Assembly (NCBI GenBank): GCA_011391155.1
Contig: JAABRA010000065.1
Span: 1 to 42,272, forward strand
From: Burkholderiales bacterium
GTDB taxonomy: Bacteria > Pseudomonadota > Gammaproteobacteria > Burkholderiales > Burkholderiaceae_C
Length of the DNA: 42,272 nucleotides
Direction: 5' to 3'
Part shown: positions 1 through 10,300 of the stretch, piece after piece
Layout: every line of letters starts with the position of its first letter
Position numbering within the stretch: position 1 is the stretch's first letter
The notes under the pieces: model-generated
What the model was told of the DNA's origin: nothing
Database searches by the model: none
The model's input: the letters and a program-made list of their open reading frames with translations, nothing else
Position numbers and translations under genes: made by a program

Positions 1-1055
1 GCGCGATCAGCGACTACCTGTCGTCCGTGACTTTTGAAGAAGACAGGCTGTCCGAGGCCTATGTGCCCACCCGTTCGCTGTTCCCCGGCCAGTCCAACGG
101 CCAGTTCATCAAGGTGCAGGACCTGCGCTACGGCGAAAACGCACACCAGCAAGCCGCGCTGTACCGCGACCTGTATCCCGCCGTGGGCTCGCTCGTCACG
201 GGCGTGCAGTTGCAGGGCAAGGAGCTGTCGTACAACAACATTGCCGACGCCGATGCCGCCTGGGAATGCGTCAAGAGCTTCGACGTGCCAGCCTGCGTGA
301 TCGTCAAGCACGCCAACCCCTGCGGCGTGGCGGTGGGCAAGGATGCCCTGGAGTCGTACAGCAAGGCCTTCCAGACCGATCCGACCAGCGCCTTTGGCGG
401 CATCATCGCCTTCAACCGCACAGTCGATGGCGCAGCCGCCCAGCAGGTCAGCAAGCAGTTCGTCGAGGTGCTGATGGCACCGGACTTCACGCCCGAGGCG
501 CTGGACGTCTTCAAGGCCAAGGTCAATGTGCGGTTGATGAAGATCGTGCTACCGCAGGGTGGCGCTACCGCCTGGGAGCAGGGTCGCAATGCCATGGATG
601 CCAAGCGCGTGGGCTCCGGCCTGCTGCTGCAGACCGCCGACAACCACGAACTTGCCGTGGCTGACCTTAAGGTCGTGACCAGGACCCAGCCCACGCCCCA
701 GCAACTGCAGGACCTGCTGTTCGCCTGGAAGGTGGCCAAGTACGTCAAAAGCAACGCCATCGTCTTCTGCAAGGATGGCATGACCATGGGCGTGGGCGCG
801 GGCCAGATGAGCCGCCTCGATTCGGCACGCATCGCCAGCATCAAGGCGCAGCATGCGGGTCTGTCGCTGGCCGGCACGGCAGTGGCCAGCGACGCCTTCT
901 TCCCCTTCCGCGATGGTCTGGACGTGGTGGTGGATGCCGGCGCGACCTGCGTCATCCAGCCCGGCGGCTCGATGCGCGACCAGGAAGTCATCGATGCGGC
1001 CGACGAGCGCGGCGTGGCGATGGTGTTCAGCGGCGTGCGGCATTTCCGCCACTGA
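1..1055 (+). CDS. purH: PurH, bifunctional AICAR formyltransferase/IMP cyclohydrolase, 3' part
   Basis: The reading frame is open from base 3 and the true start lies before the window; 350 residues remain of a family of about 525. PurH does the last two steps of IMP synthesis in the cytosol: formyl transfer from 10-formyl-THF to AICAR, then ring closure. The visible part is the C-terminal formyltransferase domain. It shows the LRYGENAHQ motif near the start, the KHANPCG motif that carries the catalytic Lys/His in this family, and the SNAIVF and GAGQMSR segments near the end. The protein ends in VRHFRH, typical for PurH. It converges on hemL across a 109-bp spacer with inverted repeats. The identity is secure; only the N-terminal cyclohydrolase domain cannot be judged. 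Confidence 0.97.
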   Translation, partial: AISDYLSSVTFEEDRLSEAYVPTRSLFPGQSNGQFIKVQDLRYGENAHQQAALYRDLYPAVGSLVTGVQLQGKELSYNNIADADAAWECVKSFDVPACVIVKHANPCGVAVGKDALESYSKAFQTDPTSAFGGIIAFNRTVDGAAAQQVSKQFVEVLMAPDFTPEALDVFKAKVNVRLMKIVLPQGGATAWEQGRNAMDAKRVGSGLLLQTADNHELAVADLKVVTRTQPTPQQLQDLLFAWKVAKYVKSNAIVFCKDGMTMGVGAGQMSRLDSARIASIKAQHAGLSLAGTAVASDAFFPFRDGLDVVVDAGATCVIQPGGSMRDQEVIDAADERGVAMVFSGVRHFRH

Positions 1056-1082
1056 GCGCAGTACGGCGCCAACCTGGAGCCG

Positions 1083-1164
1083 ACAAAAAAGCAGGTTGCA
1101 GGCCTATTTTTTACGCGAAATTGGCCTGTACCAAGCGTACTATGGCCATAGTCAGCTATCTATT
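1083..1164. repeat. Inverted-repeat spacer between convergent purH and hemL
   Basis: The spacer holds CAGGCC (1099-1104) pairing with GGCCTG (1123-1128) around an AT-rich loop with a run of six T. A perfect 12-bp palindrome, CTATGGCCATAG, follows at 1140-1151. The poly-A run at 1085-1090 would be a poly-U tract on the minus-strand transcript. The layout suits a bidirectional terminator for two convergent genes. It also resembles the short intergenic repeats common in Comamonadaceae; that likeness is from memory. Confidence 0.4.
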
Positions 1165-2481
1165 TCAGAGTGATTTGAAAACTTCGCGCGCCACGCTGAC
1201 GGTCTCGGCAATGTCAGCATCGGTATGCGCGGCGCTGACGAAGCCTGCTTCATAGAGCGCTGGCGCAATGTAGATGCCGCGATCGAGCAGACCGTGGAAC
1301 AGCCGGTTGAAGCGCGCGCCCTCGGTCTTCATGACCTGTGGGTAGTTTTGCGGCAGGGCATCCAGCAGGAAGAAGCCGAACATGCCGCCTTCGCTGTCCG
1401 CGCTGAAGGCCACGCCTTCGTCGACGGCTGCGTCTTTCAGGCCGTCGATCAGCAACCGGGTCTTGCGTGACAGTTCGTCAAAGAACCCCGGCTGGCTGAT
1501 TTCGCGCAGCGTGGCCAGCCCGCAGGCGGTGGCGACCGGGTTGCCGGACAGCGTGCCGGCCTGGTACACCGGGCCCAGCGGCGCCATCTGCTCCATGATC
1601 TTGCGCGATCCGCCGAATGCGGCCAGCGGCATGCCGCCGCCAATCACCTTGCCCATGACCGTGATGTCGGGCTGGAAGCCGGGAATGTCGCGGGCGTAGA
1701 CGCTTTGCGCGCCGCCCAGCGCCACGCGGAAACCCGTCATGACTTCGTCGAACACCAGCAACGCACCATGCTGGGTGCAGAGTTCACGGCAGCGCCGCAT
1801 GAAGGGCATCGAGGCGCGCACAAAGTTCATGTTGCCGGCGATCGGCTCGATCATCACGCAGGCCAGCTCCGGTCCATGCAGCGCGAAGGCCTCTTCGAGT
1901 TGCGCCACGTTGTTGTATTCGAGCACCAGCGTGTGCTGCACGACTTCAGGCGGCACGCCGGCGCTGGTCGGGTTGCCGAAGGTGGCCAGGCCGGAGCCGG
2001 CCTTGACCAGCAGCGCGTCGGCGTGGCCGTGGTAGCAACCCTCGAACTTGATAAATTTGCTGCGCCCCGTGGCCCCGCGCGCCAACCGGATTGCGCTCAT
2101 CGCGGCCTCGGTGCCCGAGCTGACCAGGCGGACCATTTCCAGCGAGGGCACGAGACGGATGATTTCCTCGGCCAGCTCAATCTCGCGTTCGGTGGGCGCA
2201 CCGAAAGAGAACCCATCGAGAGCAGCCTTTTGCACCGCTTCGAGCACGGCCGGATGGCCATGACCCAGGATCATCGGCCCCCAGGAGCCGATGTAGTCGA
2301 TGTAGCGCTGGTCGTTGGCATCCCAGAAGTACGGTCCAAGGGCACGTTTTACGAAACGCGGCGTTCCGCCCACCGCGCGAAAGGCGCGGACCGGCGAGTT
2401 CACGCCGCCCGGAATGACCTGCCGGGCGCGCTCGAACAGGCTGGCATTGCGGTCTGCGCTGAGGTCAGTGTTTGGTTTCAT
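1165..2481 (-). CDS. hemL: Glutamate-1-semialdehyde 2,1-aminomutase
   Basis: This is a PLP enzyme of the C5 tetrapyrrole pathway; it turns glutamate-1-semialdehyde into 5-aminolevulinate in the cytosol. The 438-residue product has the family opening [20 protein letters not shown], the substrate-site stretch [15 protein letters not shown], the GCYHGHAD segment, the cofactor-binding FDEVMTGFR, and the PLP-lysine motif [17 protein letters not shown] chose the ATG at 2481, which gives the usual N-terminus [16 protein letters not shown]. An upstream in-frame start at 2544 would add 21 low-complexity residues that lie inside thiD. The start overlaps the 3' end of thiD by 17 bp, so the two are probably co-transcribed and translationally coupled. 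The combination thiD-hemL is common in Burkholderiales. Confidence 0.96.
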   Translation of the reverse strand: MKPNTDLSADRNASLFERARQVIPGGVNSPVRAFRAVGGTPRFVKRALGPYFWDANDQRYIDYIGSWGPMILGHGHPAVLEAVQKAALDGFSFGAPTEREIELAEEIIRLVPSLEMVRLVSSGTEAAMSAIRLARGATGRSKFIKFEGCYHGHADALLVKAGSGLATFGNPTSAGVPPEVVQHTLVLEYNNVAQLEEAFALHGPELACVMIEPIAGNMNFVRASMPFMRRCRELCTQHGALLVFDEVMTGFRVALGGAQSVYARDIPGFQPDITVMGKVIGGGMPLAAFGGSRKIMEQMAPLGPVYQAGTLSGNPVATACGLATLREISQPGFFDELSRKTRLLIDGLKDAAVDEGVAFSADSEGGMFGFFLLDALPQNYPQVMKTEGARFNRLFHGLLDRGIYIAPALYEAGFVSAAHTDADIAETVSVAREVFKSL

Positions 2482-3403
2482 TGAACGGTATCTCGAAGAT
2501 GTTGGGCAGGGTGTCGGCGCTGTCATTGGCGTCGTCGTCGTCATCGTCTTCGGCCTGCGCCCAGAACAGACGGTCGGGGACGACGTGGCCCATGCCCGGA
2601 CGAAAGCCCGCGTCCAGGCAACGGTCGAGGTAGTTCAGGGCCTCGCTGGCGGCTGCGGCCAGATCGCTGCCGGTGGCCACCAGTGCCGCCAGTGCCGCGG
2701 AAAGGGTGTCGCCTGCGCCGACGAAGGTGGCATCAAAATGCTCGAACTTTTCACGCGCCAGGTTGGCCTGGGGTGTCGCCAGCACGTTGTCAATGAACTG
2801 GTCCGGCAGCGGGATGCCCGTGACCAGCACGTAGGACACCCCCATCTCGGCAGCGGCCCGGGCGATGTCGCGCGGTGTCGGACTTTTACCGCTGGACCAT
2901 TCCGGAAGCAGCCACCGCCACAGCGTACTGTGGTTTCCGACCAACACCGTGGTCTGCGGCAAAAGCAGTTCTCGCAGCGCGTCCTGGTACTGGTCGATCC
3001 GGCTTTCGTCCCACCAGGCCAGGTTGGGCATGCAGGCGATCAGCGGGATGTCTGCGTAGTCCGAGGCCAGTTCCGCAATGGCGCTGATGTTTTCCGGACT
3101 GCCGGCGAAGCCGACCTTGATCACCTGCACCGGCGCGTCTTCCAGGATCGCGCGCGCCTGCTCGGTGACGGCTTCCTCATCGAAGGGGAAGAAGTCAAAG
3201 ATTTCAGTGGTGTCGCGCGCGTAGGCGCCGGTCACCACCGGCAGGGCATGAGCCCCCACCGATGCAATCGCCATCGCGTCGCAGGTCAACCCGGCGGCAC
3301 CGCTCGGATCGCTGGCATTGAACACCAGGACGCAGGGCGGCGCGGCCTCGGCAGCATCGCTGGGGCTGGTGTCGGCAAGGGATGGGGGGTTCGGGTTTGT
3401 CAT
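2465..3403 (-). CDS. thiD: Hydroxymethylpyrimidine/phosphomethylpyrimidine kinase
   Basis: ThiD phosphorylates HMP and HMP-P for thiamine synthesis in the cytosol. The 312-residue product has the ribokinase-fold opening [22 protein letters not shown], with the family's ASDPSGxAG pattern, and the anion-hole motif [17 protein letters not shown] near the C-terminus. It is longer than the usual 265 or so residues. The excess is an acidic C-terminal tail with six consecutive Asp, followed by a short hydrophobic end. I chose the ATG at 3403 (MTNPNPPSL); a start nine codons upstream is possible. The gene is divergent from rubredoxin and overlaps the hemL start. The proline- and serine-rich N-terminus and Asp-rich tail are probably unstructured. 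Confidence 0.92.
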   Translation of the reverse strand: MTNPNPPSLADTSPSDAAEAAPPCVLVFNASDPSGAAGLTCDAMAIASVGAHALPVVTGAYARDTTEIFDFFPFDEEAVTEQARAILEDAPVQVIKVGFAGSPENISAIAELASDYADIPLIACMPNLAWWDESRIDQYQDALRELLLPQTTVLVGNHSTLWRWLLPEWSSGKSPTPRDIARAAAEMGVSYVLVTGIPLPDQFIDNVLATPQANLAREKFEHFDATFVGAGDTLSAALAALVATGSDLAAAASEALNYLDRCLDAGFRPGMGHVVPDRLFWAQAEDDDDDDANDSADTLPNIFEIPFNETKH

Positions 3404-3497
3404 AGGCCAAATACAGGCGCCAAGCGGCACCGAAGACCGATTTCAGCGGTTATGCCTCGATACAATGATTGCATTCTATGTGAAGGTCTTTTAAGCT

Positions 3498-3671
3498 GTG
3501 TCCGAATACAAAACGTGGATGTGTCTGATTTGCGGGTGGATTTATGACGAGGCAGTCGGCGCTCCTGATCATGGCATTGCGCCAGGAACTTTGTGGGATG
3601 CCGTGCCAATGAACTGGACGTGCCCGGAATGTGGCGCGCGCAAGGAAGATTTCGAAATGGTTGAAATTTGA
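3498..3671 (+). CDS. rubA: Rubredoxin (57 aa), GTG start
   Basis: This short gene encodes a small mononuclear-iron electron carrier of the cytosol. The two metal-binding knuckles are clear: CLICGW near the N-terminus and CPECGA near the C-terminus. The conserved YDEAVGAPDHGIAPGT segment lies between them, with the W-x-C-P pattern before the second knuckle. The length of 57 residues is standard. It starts with GTG at 3498. The gene is divergent from thiD (94 bp between starts) and lies 64 bp before pilG on the same strand, so it may be the first gene of the pil chemosensory transcript. This linkage is frequent in betaproteobacteria. The redox partner cannot be told from the sequence. Confidence 0.95.
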   Translation: MSEYKTWMCLICGWIYDEAVGAPDHGIAPGTLWDAVPMNWTCPECGARKEDFEMVEI

Positions 3672-3735
3672 ATCTCGATCATGGCGTCATCTCCGGTTGT
3701 CGCCGGAGGCAAAACTTAGCCGGGAGTGCAGTGCA

Positions 3736-4134
3736 GTGAGTTCGACTGGATCGGGTTACAAGGTGCTGGTTATCGACGACAGCAATACCATCCGCCGCAG
3801 CGCGGAGATCTTTCTGAAGCAGGGCGGGCACGAAGTGCTGCTGGCGGAAGACGGCTTTGATGCGCTTGCAAAAATCACCGACTTTCATCCGCACATCATT
3901 TTCTGCGATATTTTGATGCCGCGACTCGATGGGTATCAAACGTGCGCCATCATCAAGAAAAACGTGAATTTTGCCGCTGTCCCGGTGGTCATGCTGTCGT
4001 CAAAAGATGGTGTTTTCGACAAGGCAAGGGGGCGTATGGTGGGGTCCCAGGACTACCTGACCAAGCCATTTACCAAGGATCAATTGCTGCAGGCCGTCAG
4101 CCAATTCGGTTCTGTCAATCAAGGAGTGAAGTGA
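3736..4134 (+). CDS. pilG: PilG-type single-domain response regulator
   Basis: This is a stand-alone receiver domain of 132 residues in the type IV pilus (Chp/Pil) chemosensory pathway; it would be phosphorylated by the ChpA kinase encoded downstream. The receiver signature is complete: the acidic pair in VLVIDDSNTIRR, the phospho-acceptor Asp in IIFCDILMPRLDG, a Ser/Thr in VVMLSSKD, and the Lys in YLTKPFTKDQLL. I chose the GTG at 3736, which has a GGGAG ribosome site about ten bases upstream and gives a normal short N-terminus. The frame is open further back, but that part overlaps rubredoxin in another frame. The stop overlaps the pilH start (TGATG). Confidence 0.92.
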   Translation: MSSTGSGYKVLVIDDSNTIRRSAEIFLKQGGHEVLLAEDGFDALAKITDFHPHIIFCDILMPRLDGYQTCAIIKKNVNFAAVPVVMLSSKDGVFDKARGRMVGSQDYLTKPFTKDQLLQAVSQFGSVNQGVK

Positions 4135-4499
4135 TGTCAATTCAGAAGGTGCTGGTTGTCGACGATTCGAAGACAGAGTTGTTGTACATGACCAATCTGC
4201 TTCAGAAGAACGGCTTCGCGGTGAAAACCGCCGAGAACGCCGAAGAAGCCTTTCGCAGGCTGGCCGAGGAAAAGCCGGACTTGATCCTCATGGACGTGGT
4301 GATGCCGGGGCAAAACGGGTTTCAGCTGACGCGCGCAATCTCGCGTGATCCGCTGTATTCGGATATCCCCATCATCATGTGTACCAGCAAAAATCTGGAG
4401 ACGGATCGTGTCTGGGGCTTGCGGCAGGGGGCCCGGGACTATGTCACCAAGCCCATTGAAGTCGCCGAGCTGCTGTCCAAGATCAGTGCCTTGAACTGA
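4134..4499 (+). CDS. pilH: PilH-type single-domain response regulator
   Basis: A second stand-alone receiver (121 residues) of the twitching chemosensory system. In Pseudomonas, PilG promotes pilus extension and PilH acts antagonistically, or as a phosphate sink. The key residues are present: VLVVDDSKTE, the phospho-acceptor Asp in LILMDVVMPGQNG, the CTS switch residues, and Lys in YVTKPIEVAELL. The ATG at 4134 overlaps the last base of pilG; the AAGGAG that serves it lies inside the pilG 3' end. pilI follows nine bases later. Assignment of G against H rests on gene order and on the closer match of this copy to PilH-like N-termini. Confidence 0.92.
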   Translation: MSIQKVLVVDDSKTELLYMTNLLQKNGFAVKTAENAEEAFRRLAEEKPDLILMDVVMPGQNGFQLTRAISRDPLYSDIPIIMCTSKNLETDRVWGLRQGARDYVTKPIEVAELLSKISALN

Positions 4500-4508
4500 T
4501 AAGCAGCC

Positions 4509-5039
4509 ATGGCCAGTCGTGACGCACTCCGGGCCTTCCAGAGCCGCCTTGCCAGCCGCTTGCAGGAAGCCCGTACGACGGGCACTGCGGCTGCGTGGCT
4601 GGCCGTGGAAGCCGCGGGCTCCAGCTACCTCTTTCCCCTGAACCATGCCGGAGAGATCTTTCCCTGGCGCTCGGTCTATCCGGTTCCTTACGCCCGGGAC
4701 TGGTTCCTCGGTGTTGCCAACTTGCGGGGCGGCGTGAGTGGTGTGGTCGATCTGGGTGCGTTCGTGACCCACAAGCCTCCAGCTCCGCGCAGCGACCTGG
4801 CGCAGAGCCAGTGTCGCCTGGTCGCGTTCAGTGAGGCGCTGAACATCAACTGCGTGGTCTTGATCGACAAATTGGCGGGGCTGAGGAGCATCGAGTCGTT
4901 CGTCGCCTCCACGCCCCCGGCAGCTGATTCGCCGGAGTATTTTGGACACAGCTATACCGATTCTCAAGGTGCTTCGTGGCAGGAAATCAACCTGCAGGCA
5001 CTGTCTCTCAGTTCCCAGTTTCTCAGCATTAGTGCTTAA
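4509..5039 (+). CDS. pilI: PilI, CheW-like adaptor protein
   Basis: A 176-residue adaptor expected to couple the PilJ receptor to the ChpA kinase at the cell pole. It has a single CheW-like domain: the hydrophobic strand AAAWLAVEAAGSSYLFPL, the segment VPYARDWFLGVANLRGGVSGVVDLG (CheW families show G-x-x-N-x-R-G-x-x-x-P/G-V-V-D-L here), and the C-terminal strand around NCVVLIDKLAGLRSIE. It lies between pilH and pilJ with short spacers (9 and 20 bp) on the same strand, so it is part of the operon. Nothing is odd in its length or composition. Confidence 0.9.
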   Translation: MASRDALRAFQSRLASRLQEARTTGTAAAWLAVEAAGSSYLFPLNHAGEIFPWRSVYPVPYARDWFLGVANLRGGVSGVVDLGAFVTHKPPAPRSDLAQSQCRLVAFSEALNINCVVLIDKLAGLRSIESFVASTPPAADSPEYFGHSYTDSQGASWQEINLQALSLSSQFLSISA

Positions 5040-5059
5040 GTCCCAGGAAGGGTGCCACC

Positions 5060-7321
5060 ATGTCCGTTATTGACCAGATCAACAAGCTTCTAGGTAAAAA
5101 CGCCTCCCCCGCGTCGGCGCGAGGCGATGCTGCGGCCCCGGACGACCTTTCGCCAGCGGGCGAATCCGCGCAGCTCAGTACCGCGGAATTTCCGGACAGC
5201 GAGACGGCCAAGGGACCGGTTGCCGTTGACGAGTCCAGTGCCGCGGCGGCGGGCGATGTGCTCGTCCTGCCAGTGCTGGGTGCGCGAACGACCGTTCAGC
5301 ACCAGCGCATTCTTGCCATCATGCTGGGGCTGTCGCTGGTCGTGCTGACGGCGGTGACCTTCTACTCCCTGAACCAGGCTGACAAAGTGGCTCAGCAAGT
5401 GGCGGCCACCGGTCAGTCGCTGATGCAGTCGCAGCGGCTAGCCAAATCAGTGTCGCAGGCGCTGGTCGGCAGTCCCCAGGCTTTTGCGGAAGTCCGGGAG
5501 AGCGCGGATGTCCTGGCCAAAACCGTGCGCGGCCTGAAAGACGGGAACGAGGCCTTGCGCCTGGTCCCGGTTTCGCAGACTGACATGGAAATTGTCGAAA
5601 ATGCGGTCCCGCTGATTGACCGGGCCGAGAAAAACGCCAACACCGTGATGGGCCAGGAGAAGATCCTGACGCAGGTGGGCACGGCGTTGCGGACGATCAA
5701 CCGGCAGTCTTCTGACCTGCTGGAAATTGCGGAAACCATCACGTCGCTCACGCTGCAGCAAAACGCCGCGGCATCCGATATCTCCGCTTCGGGCCAGCTC
5801 GTGATGTTGACCCAGCGTATCGGCAAGTCAGCCAACGAATTCCTGACCATGGAGGGCGTGAGCCCCGAGGCCGTGTTCCTGTTGGGCAAGGACTTGAACT
5901 CCTTCAAGGAAATCGGACAAGGCTTGCTCGACGGCAGCCCGGAGTTGCGACTGGCCGGTTCCAAGGACCCGCAGATCCGGGAGCGGCTGGAAGCGCTGTT
6001 GAAGTTGTATGAAGACACGCGCACACAGGCCGGGGCCATTCTCGGCAACCTTCAGGGACTGGTCTCCGCACGCGAGGCACAGGCCTCCATCATTGCGGAC
6101 AGCGATCCCCTGCGCCGCACTCTTGAGGACCTGCAGGGCAGGCTTTCGGCGCAAACGGGCCTGGGCGCCGGGGCTGTGACCGTGTTGCTGTTGTCGGCGG
6201 TTGCTGCCCTGGTGTTTGCGGGCGGGCTGGCTTATGTGCAACTGCAGGACAGTCGCCAGCGGCAGGGTATCGCTGAAAGCCAGCGGCTCGATGCCGAGCG
6301 GCAGGAGCAGGAAGCCAAGCGCGTGAACGATGCCAACCAGGCCGCCATTTTGCGGTTGATGAACGAATTGCAGACGGTTGCCGAGGGAGATTTGACCCAG
6401 GAAGCGACGGTGACCGAGGACATCACCGGCGCCATTGCCGACTCCGTGAATTACACGGTAGAGGAACTTCGGCTGCTGGTGGGCAGTGTGCAAAACACCG
6501 TCACTCGCGTTGCGCAGACCACGTCGCAGGTGGAAAACACCTCCACGGAGCTGCTGGCGGCCTCGACCGAGCAGCTGCGCGAGATCCGCGAAACTGGCCA
6601 GTCGGTGCTCGACATGGCATCCCGAATCAACGTTGTGTCATCTCAGGCGCAGGAGTCCGCCGCGGTGGCGCGCAACTCCCTGAAGGCGGCGGAGCTGGGC
6701 CTGTCGGCGGTGCAGAACGCGATTGGCGGTATGAACTCCATCCGGGACCAGATCCAGGAAACTTCGAAGCGGATCAAGCGGCTGGGCGAATCGTCGCAGG
6801 AAATCGGTGAAATCACCGAACTGATTTCAGATATTACCGAGCAAACCAACGTGCTGGCGCTCAACGCGGCTATTCAGGCGGCCTCCGCCGGTGAGGCGGG
6901 TCGAGGCTTCTCGGTCGTTGCCGAGGAAGTGCAGCGTCTGGCCGAACGGTCTGCCGACGCGACGCGACAGATCTCGGCGCTGGTGAAAGCCATTCAGACC
7001 GACACGCAGGATGCCGTGGCCGCCATGGAACGCTCGACGCAGGGTGTGGTTGAGGGAGCCCGGTTGTCTGACAATGCGGGTACAGCCCTTTCAGAAATTG
7101 ACCGTGTGTCGCGCCAGCTCGCGGACCTGATTGAGCAGATTTCGACATCGGCATCCAGGGAAGCCGTCTCGGCCAACGAGGTTGCCGGCAATATCCAGCA
7201 TATTTTTGCGGTGACCGAGCAGACCGGCGAAGGTACGCGCTCGACGGCGAATCAGGTTCGCGAACTGTCCCGCATGGCTGAAGAGCTGCGCCAGTCGGTT
7301 GCGCGATTCAAGATTGCCTGA
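5060..7321 (+). CDS. pilJ: PilJ, methyl-accepting chemotaxis receptor for twitching motility
   Basis: A 753-residue membrane receptor that feeds the Chp/Pil pathway. The order is: an Ala-rich, acidic cytosolic N-terminus of about 80 residues; a membrane segment around 84-103 (ILAIMLGLSLVVLTAVTFYS); a periplasmic helical region to about 367 with two related four-helix-like halves; a second membrane segment around 368-393; a HAMP-like linker; and a cytosolic coiled-coil signalling domain. The kinase-contact hairpin tip is DITEQTNVLALNAAIQAASAGEAGRGF, around 590-617. A clear GGAAGG site precedes the ATG. PilJ in Pseudomonas is about 680 residues, so this one is longer, mainly through the N-terminal tail. 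No cheR/cheB-like gene (pilK/chpB) follows it. Confidence 0.94.
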   Translation: MSVIDQINKLLGKNASPASARGDAAAPDDLSPAGESAQLSTAEFPDSETAKGPVAVDESSAAAAGDVLVLPVLGARTTVQHQRILAIMLGLSLVVLTAVTFYSLNQADKVAQQVAATGQSLMQSQRLAKSVSQALVGSPQAFAEVRESADVLAKTVRGLKDGNEALRLVPVSQTDMEIVENAVPLIDRAEKNANTVMGQEKILTQVGTALRTINRQSSDLLEIAETITSLTLQQNAAASDISASGQLVMLTQRIGKSANEFLTMEGVSPEAVFLLGKDLNSFKEIGQGLLDGSPELRLAGSKDPQIRERLEALLKLYEDTRTQAGAILGNLQGLVSAREAQASIIADSDPLRRTLEDLQGRLSAQTGLGAGAVTVLLLSAVAALVFAGGLAYVQLQDSRQRQGIAESQRLDAERQEQEAKRVNDANQAAILRLMNELQTVAEGDLTQEATVTEDITGAIADSVNYTVEELRLLVGSVQNTVTRVAQTTSQVENTSTELLAASTEQLREIRETGQSVLDMASRINVVSSQAQESAAVARNSLKAAELGLSAVQNAIGGMNSIRDQIQETSKRIKRLGESSQEIGEITELISDITEQTNVLALNAAIQAASAGEAGRGFSVVAEEVQRLAERSADATRQISALVKAIQTDTQDAVAAMERSTQGVVEGARLSDNAGTALSEIDRVSRQLADLIEQISTSASREAVSANEVAGNIQHIFAVTEQTGEGTRSTANQVRELSRMAEELRQSVARFKIA

Positions 7322-7368
7322 TTGTTGTTCCTTGACCCTCGTCCCTTACCTGCGGAGTGCACCAAGTC

Positions 7369-10300
7369 ATGCAAATCGATGAAGCGGCCGGTGTGATCAG
7401 TCCGATTGCCGGGGTCACGGATCTGGGGCCGTTGGCGTGGGTGCTGGATGAGCTGCGCAAGTCACTGGACGTGGCGAACAAGTCCTTGAAGCGGTTTGTC
7501 CGCGACACAGAAGCAGCGCGCGGAACGGACAGCGGGTCAGTGGATGCGAGCCAGTTGCGAATGGCACGCCAGCAGATGCACCAGGCGGTCGGTGCGCTGG
7601 AGATGGTGGGGTTGACGGCGCCGGCCCACATGCTCAGGGCCATGGAGTCCGCGGTGCAACGGTTTCTTGAGCGGCCGGAAAAGTGCAACGAGGCCTCGGC
7701 GGCCGTGCTGGAGCGGGCCAGTTTTGCACTGCTGGAGTATCTGGACGTCACCATGGCGGGTGCGCAGCATTCGGCGGTGGGATTGTTCCCCCAGTATCGT
7801 GATGCCCAGTTGCTTGCCGGGTCAGATCGCATTCACCCGGCCGATTTATGGTCTCTGGAGTGGCGCTGGATTCGCCCCGAGCGCACGGCGCTCGAACACC
7901 GTGCGACGGCCGCGGAAATGGGTGATCGCGCCAGCATGGACCATGCAGTGCTGCGCGTCATGCAAAAAGGCGATCGCAAGGCGGCCGCCGAGTTGCGGGA
8001 TCTGAGCCTGTCGGTGGCAGAAGCAGACCCGCACGGCCACTCAGAAATTTTCTGGCTGATTTGCGCCGCCTATTTCGAGGCCATTGCGAGCGACTTGCTG
8101 CCCGTCGACTTGTATGTCAAACGGGTGGCCTCGCAAGTGTTGATGCATTTTGCGTCGTTCGTTCGGGGTGAAAGGCATGTTTCGGAGCGCCTGGCGCGGG
8201 ACATGCTGTTTTTCTGCGCCCAGTCCCTGCCCGTTGATCCGCAGGATACGCCCTGCCTTGCGGCGATCCGCAAGGCCTACGGCTTGAATCGGTTTGCTCC
8301 GGTGGACTACGAGGTCAGAGGGTATGGACGATACGACCCCGCCGTCATCGCGCAGGCGCGAAAGCGGATTGACGCGGTCAAGGAGGCCTGGTCTGCGCTG
8401 GCGGGTGGAGATATCAATCGGCTCAAGAACGTGGTGGATCAGTTCAGCCTGGTCGCGGACTCCGTCCTCAAGCTGCATCCAAGGGGAGAACGGCTCGCCG
8501 AGGGATTGAAGCGCGCTGCAGAGCTGACAGCCCGTTCTGGCAAGCCGCCAGGCGCCGAGGTGGCGCTGGAAGTCGCTACATCGGTGCTTTATCTTGAGGC
8601 CGCCCTGGCGGACCGGGAGCAGGACGATGGCGAACTGTCGATGCGTACCAACCGCCTGGCTGAACGGCTCGAAAAAGTCTGCGGGGGTGGCACCGCTGAG
8701 CCCCTTGAACACTGGATGGAGGAGCTGTACCGCCGCGTCAGCGACCGCCAGACCATGGGAACCGTGGTGGGTGAACTGCGTGTGACGCTGTCGGAAGCCG
8801 AGAAGGCGCTGGATCAGTTCTTCCGTGATCCCTCCAGCAAGTCCCATTTGAATGCGGTTCCTGGCTTGCTGTCGCAAATGCGCGGCGTCCTTTCGGTAAT
8901 CGGGCTCGATCAGGCGTCCCAGGCCGTGATGCGCATGCGCGAGAACGTGGAAGCAATGCTGGTCACAGATGTCGATGTCGAACTCGTGCGGGGCGCGGGA
9001 ACGTTCGACACACTGGGGAATAATCTGGGCGCGTTGAGCTTCCTGATTGACATGCTGAATTACCAGCCGGCTCTGGCGAAAAAGCTGTTTGTCTTCGATG
9101 CAGCGCTGGGCGAGCTCCGGCCCGTGATGGGACGTTCCAGCGCGGCGCCCGAAGACGGGGAATCCGAAGGGGCGCTGGATGCTTCGCCCTCGCTTTTGCC
9201 CGATCTGGATGTGCCTCACGACGCCCTGGTGTCCGCAACCGCAGGCGCTGCTGATGGGTCGGCGCCTGGAAGGGACTGGACCCTGGATTTTGAATTACCA
9301 GGCGCCATTCCCGATGAAGTTCGCGCACTTGCCCGGGAAGAAGCCGGTACGTTGCCAGAGTTGGCGCAAGCGACCGGGGGTGGGGCATCGTCGCATCCGT
9401 CAACGCAAGCGACAGAGTCGCAGATCGAAGTCACGGAGTTTGACGAAGACGATTTGCAGGACATCTTTCTGGAAGAGGCCAATGAGGTCATTCAAAACGG
9501 ACTGGCAGCCCTGGATGCCCTGGCGCTCGATGCCCACGACCTGACGCAGCAGACGATCTTGCGGCGTGCGTTTCATACCCTCAAAGGCAGTTCGCGCATG
9601 GTCGGGCTGATGGAGTTTGGCGAGGCCGCCTGGTCGTTGGAGCAACTGCTCAATGCCTGGCTTTCCGAACAAAAGCCAGCCAATGCTGAGTTGTGCAGTC
9701 TGTCTCGTGAAGCACTGGGGGCGTTTCAGCAATGGGTGGATGACATTGCGCGCGGTCATGCCGGCCACTGGAAAGCGGGCATTTTCCAAATGGCGGCCGA
9801 TGCCTTGCGCAAAGACAACACTCGCCTGGCGCTGGTTCTCCCCGAGGCCTTGGTGGCGTCACCGCTGGCGCAGGAACGGTCAACCGGCCCTGCCGACCAG
9901 ATTGAAGCCGAACCCGAGGCGGGCTCCACCGAAATCATGGAGATGGAACCGTTTGTCGATGAGCCGGTCGTGGTGAACGAAGCCCTGCTCGACGAGTTCG
10001 ACTTTGCCATACCTGACGAACAGCGCCCGGAAGCCGGAGTCGAAGCACCGGCTCTGGCCGAGCCCATGGAGATTGCGGCGATTGACCTTGACAGTCTGGC
10101 GGCTTTTTCGGATCAGCAGCCACTGGCGCAGGAAACTTCGGCCGATGAGGGCGTGGCCCCCGAAGCGGCTGAAGCACCTTCGGTGGAAGGCGACGGACGG
10201 GAGACTTTGCCGGACCATACCCTGGACCTCGAGGAAGACCAGATCAAGGTCATTGGATCCCTGCGCATCGGCATCCCGCTTTACAACGTCTTTCTGAACG

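Noticed and set aside
2315-3547. A 410-codon plus-strand frame over hemL and thiD
   Set aside because: Both opposite genes have clear family motifs; this frame has none.
8041-9219. A 392-codon minus-strand frame opposite chpA
   Set aside because: It is the shadow of the ChpA N-terminal region, with an Arg/His/Gln-rich, low-complexity translation.
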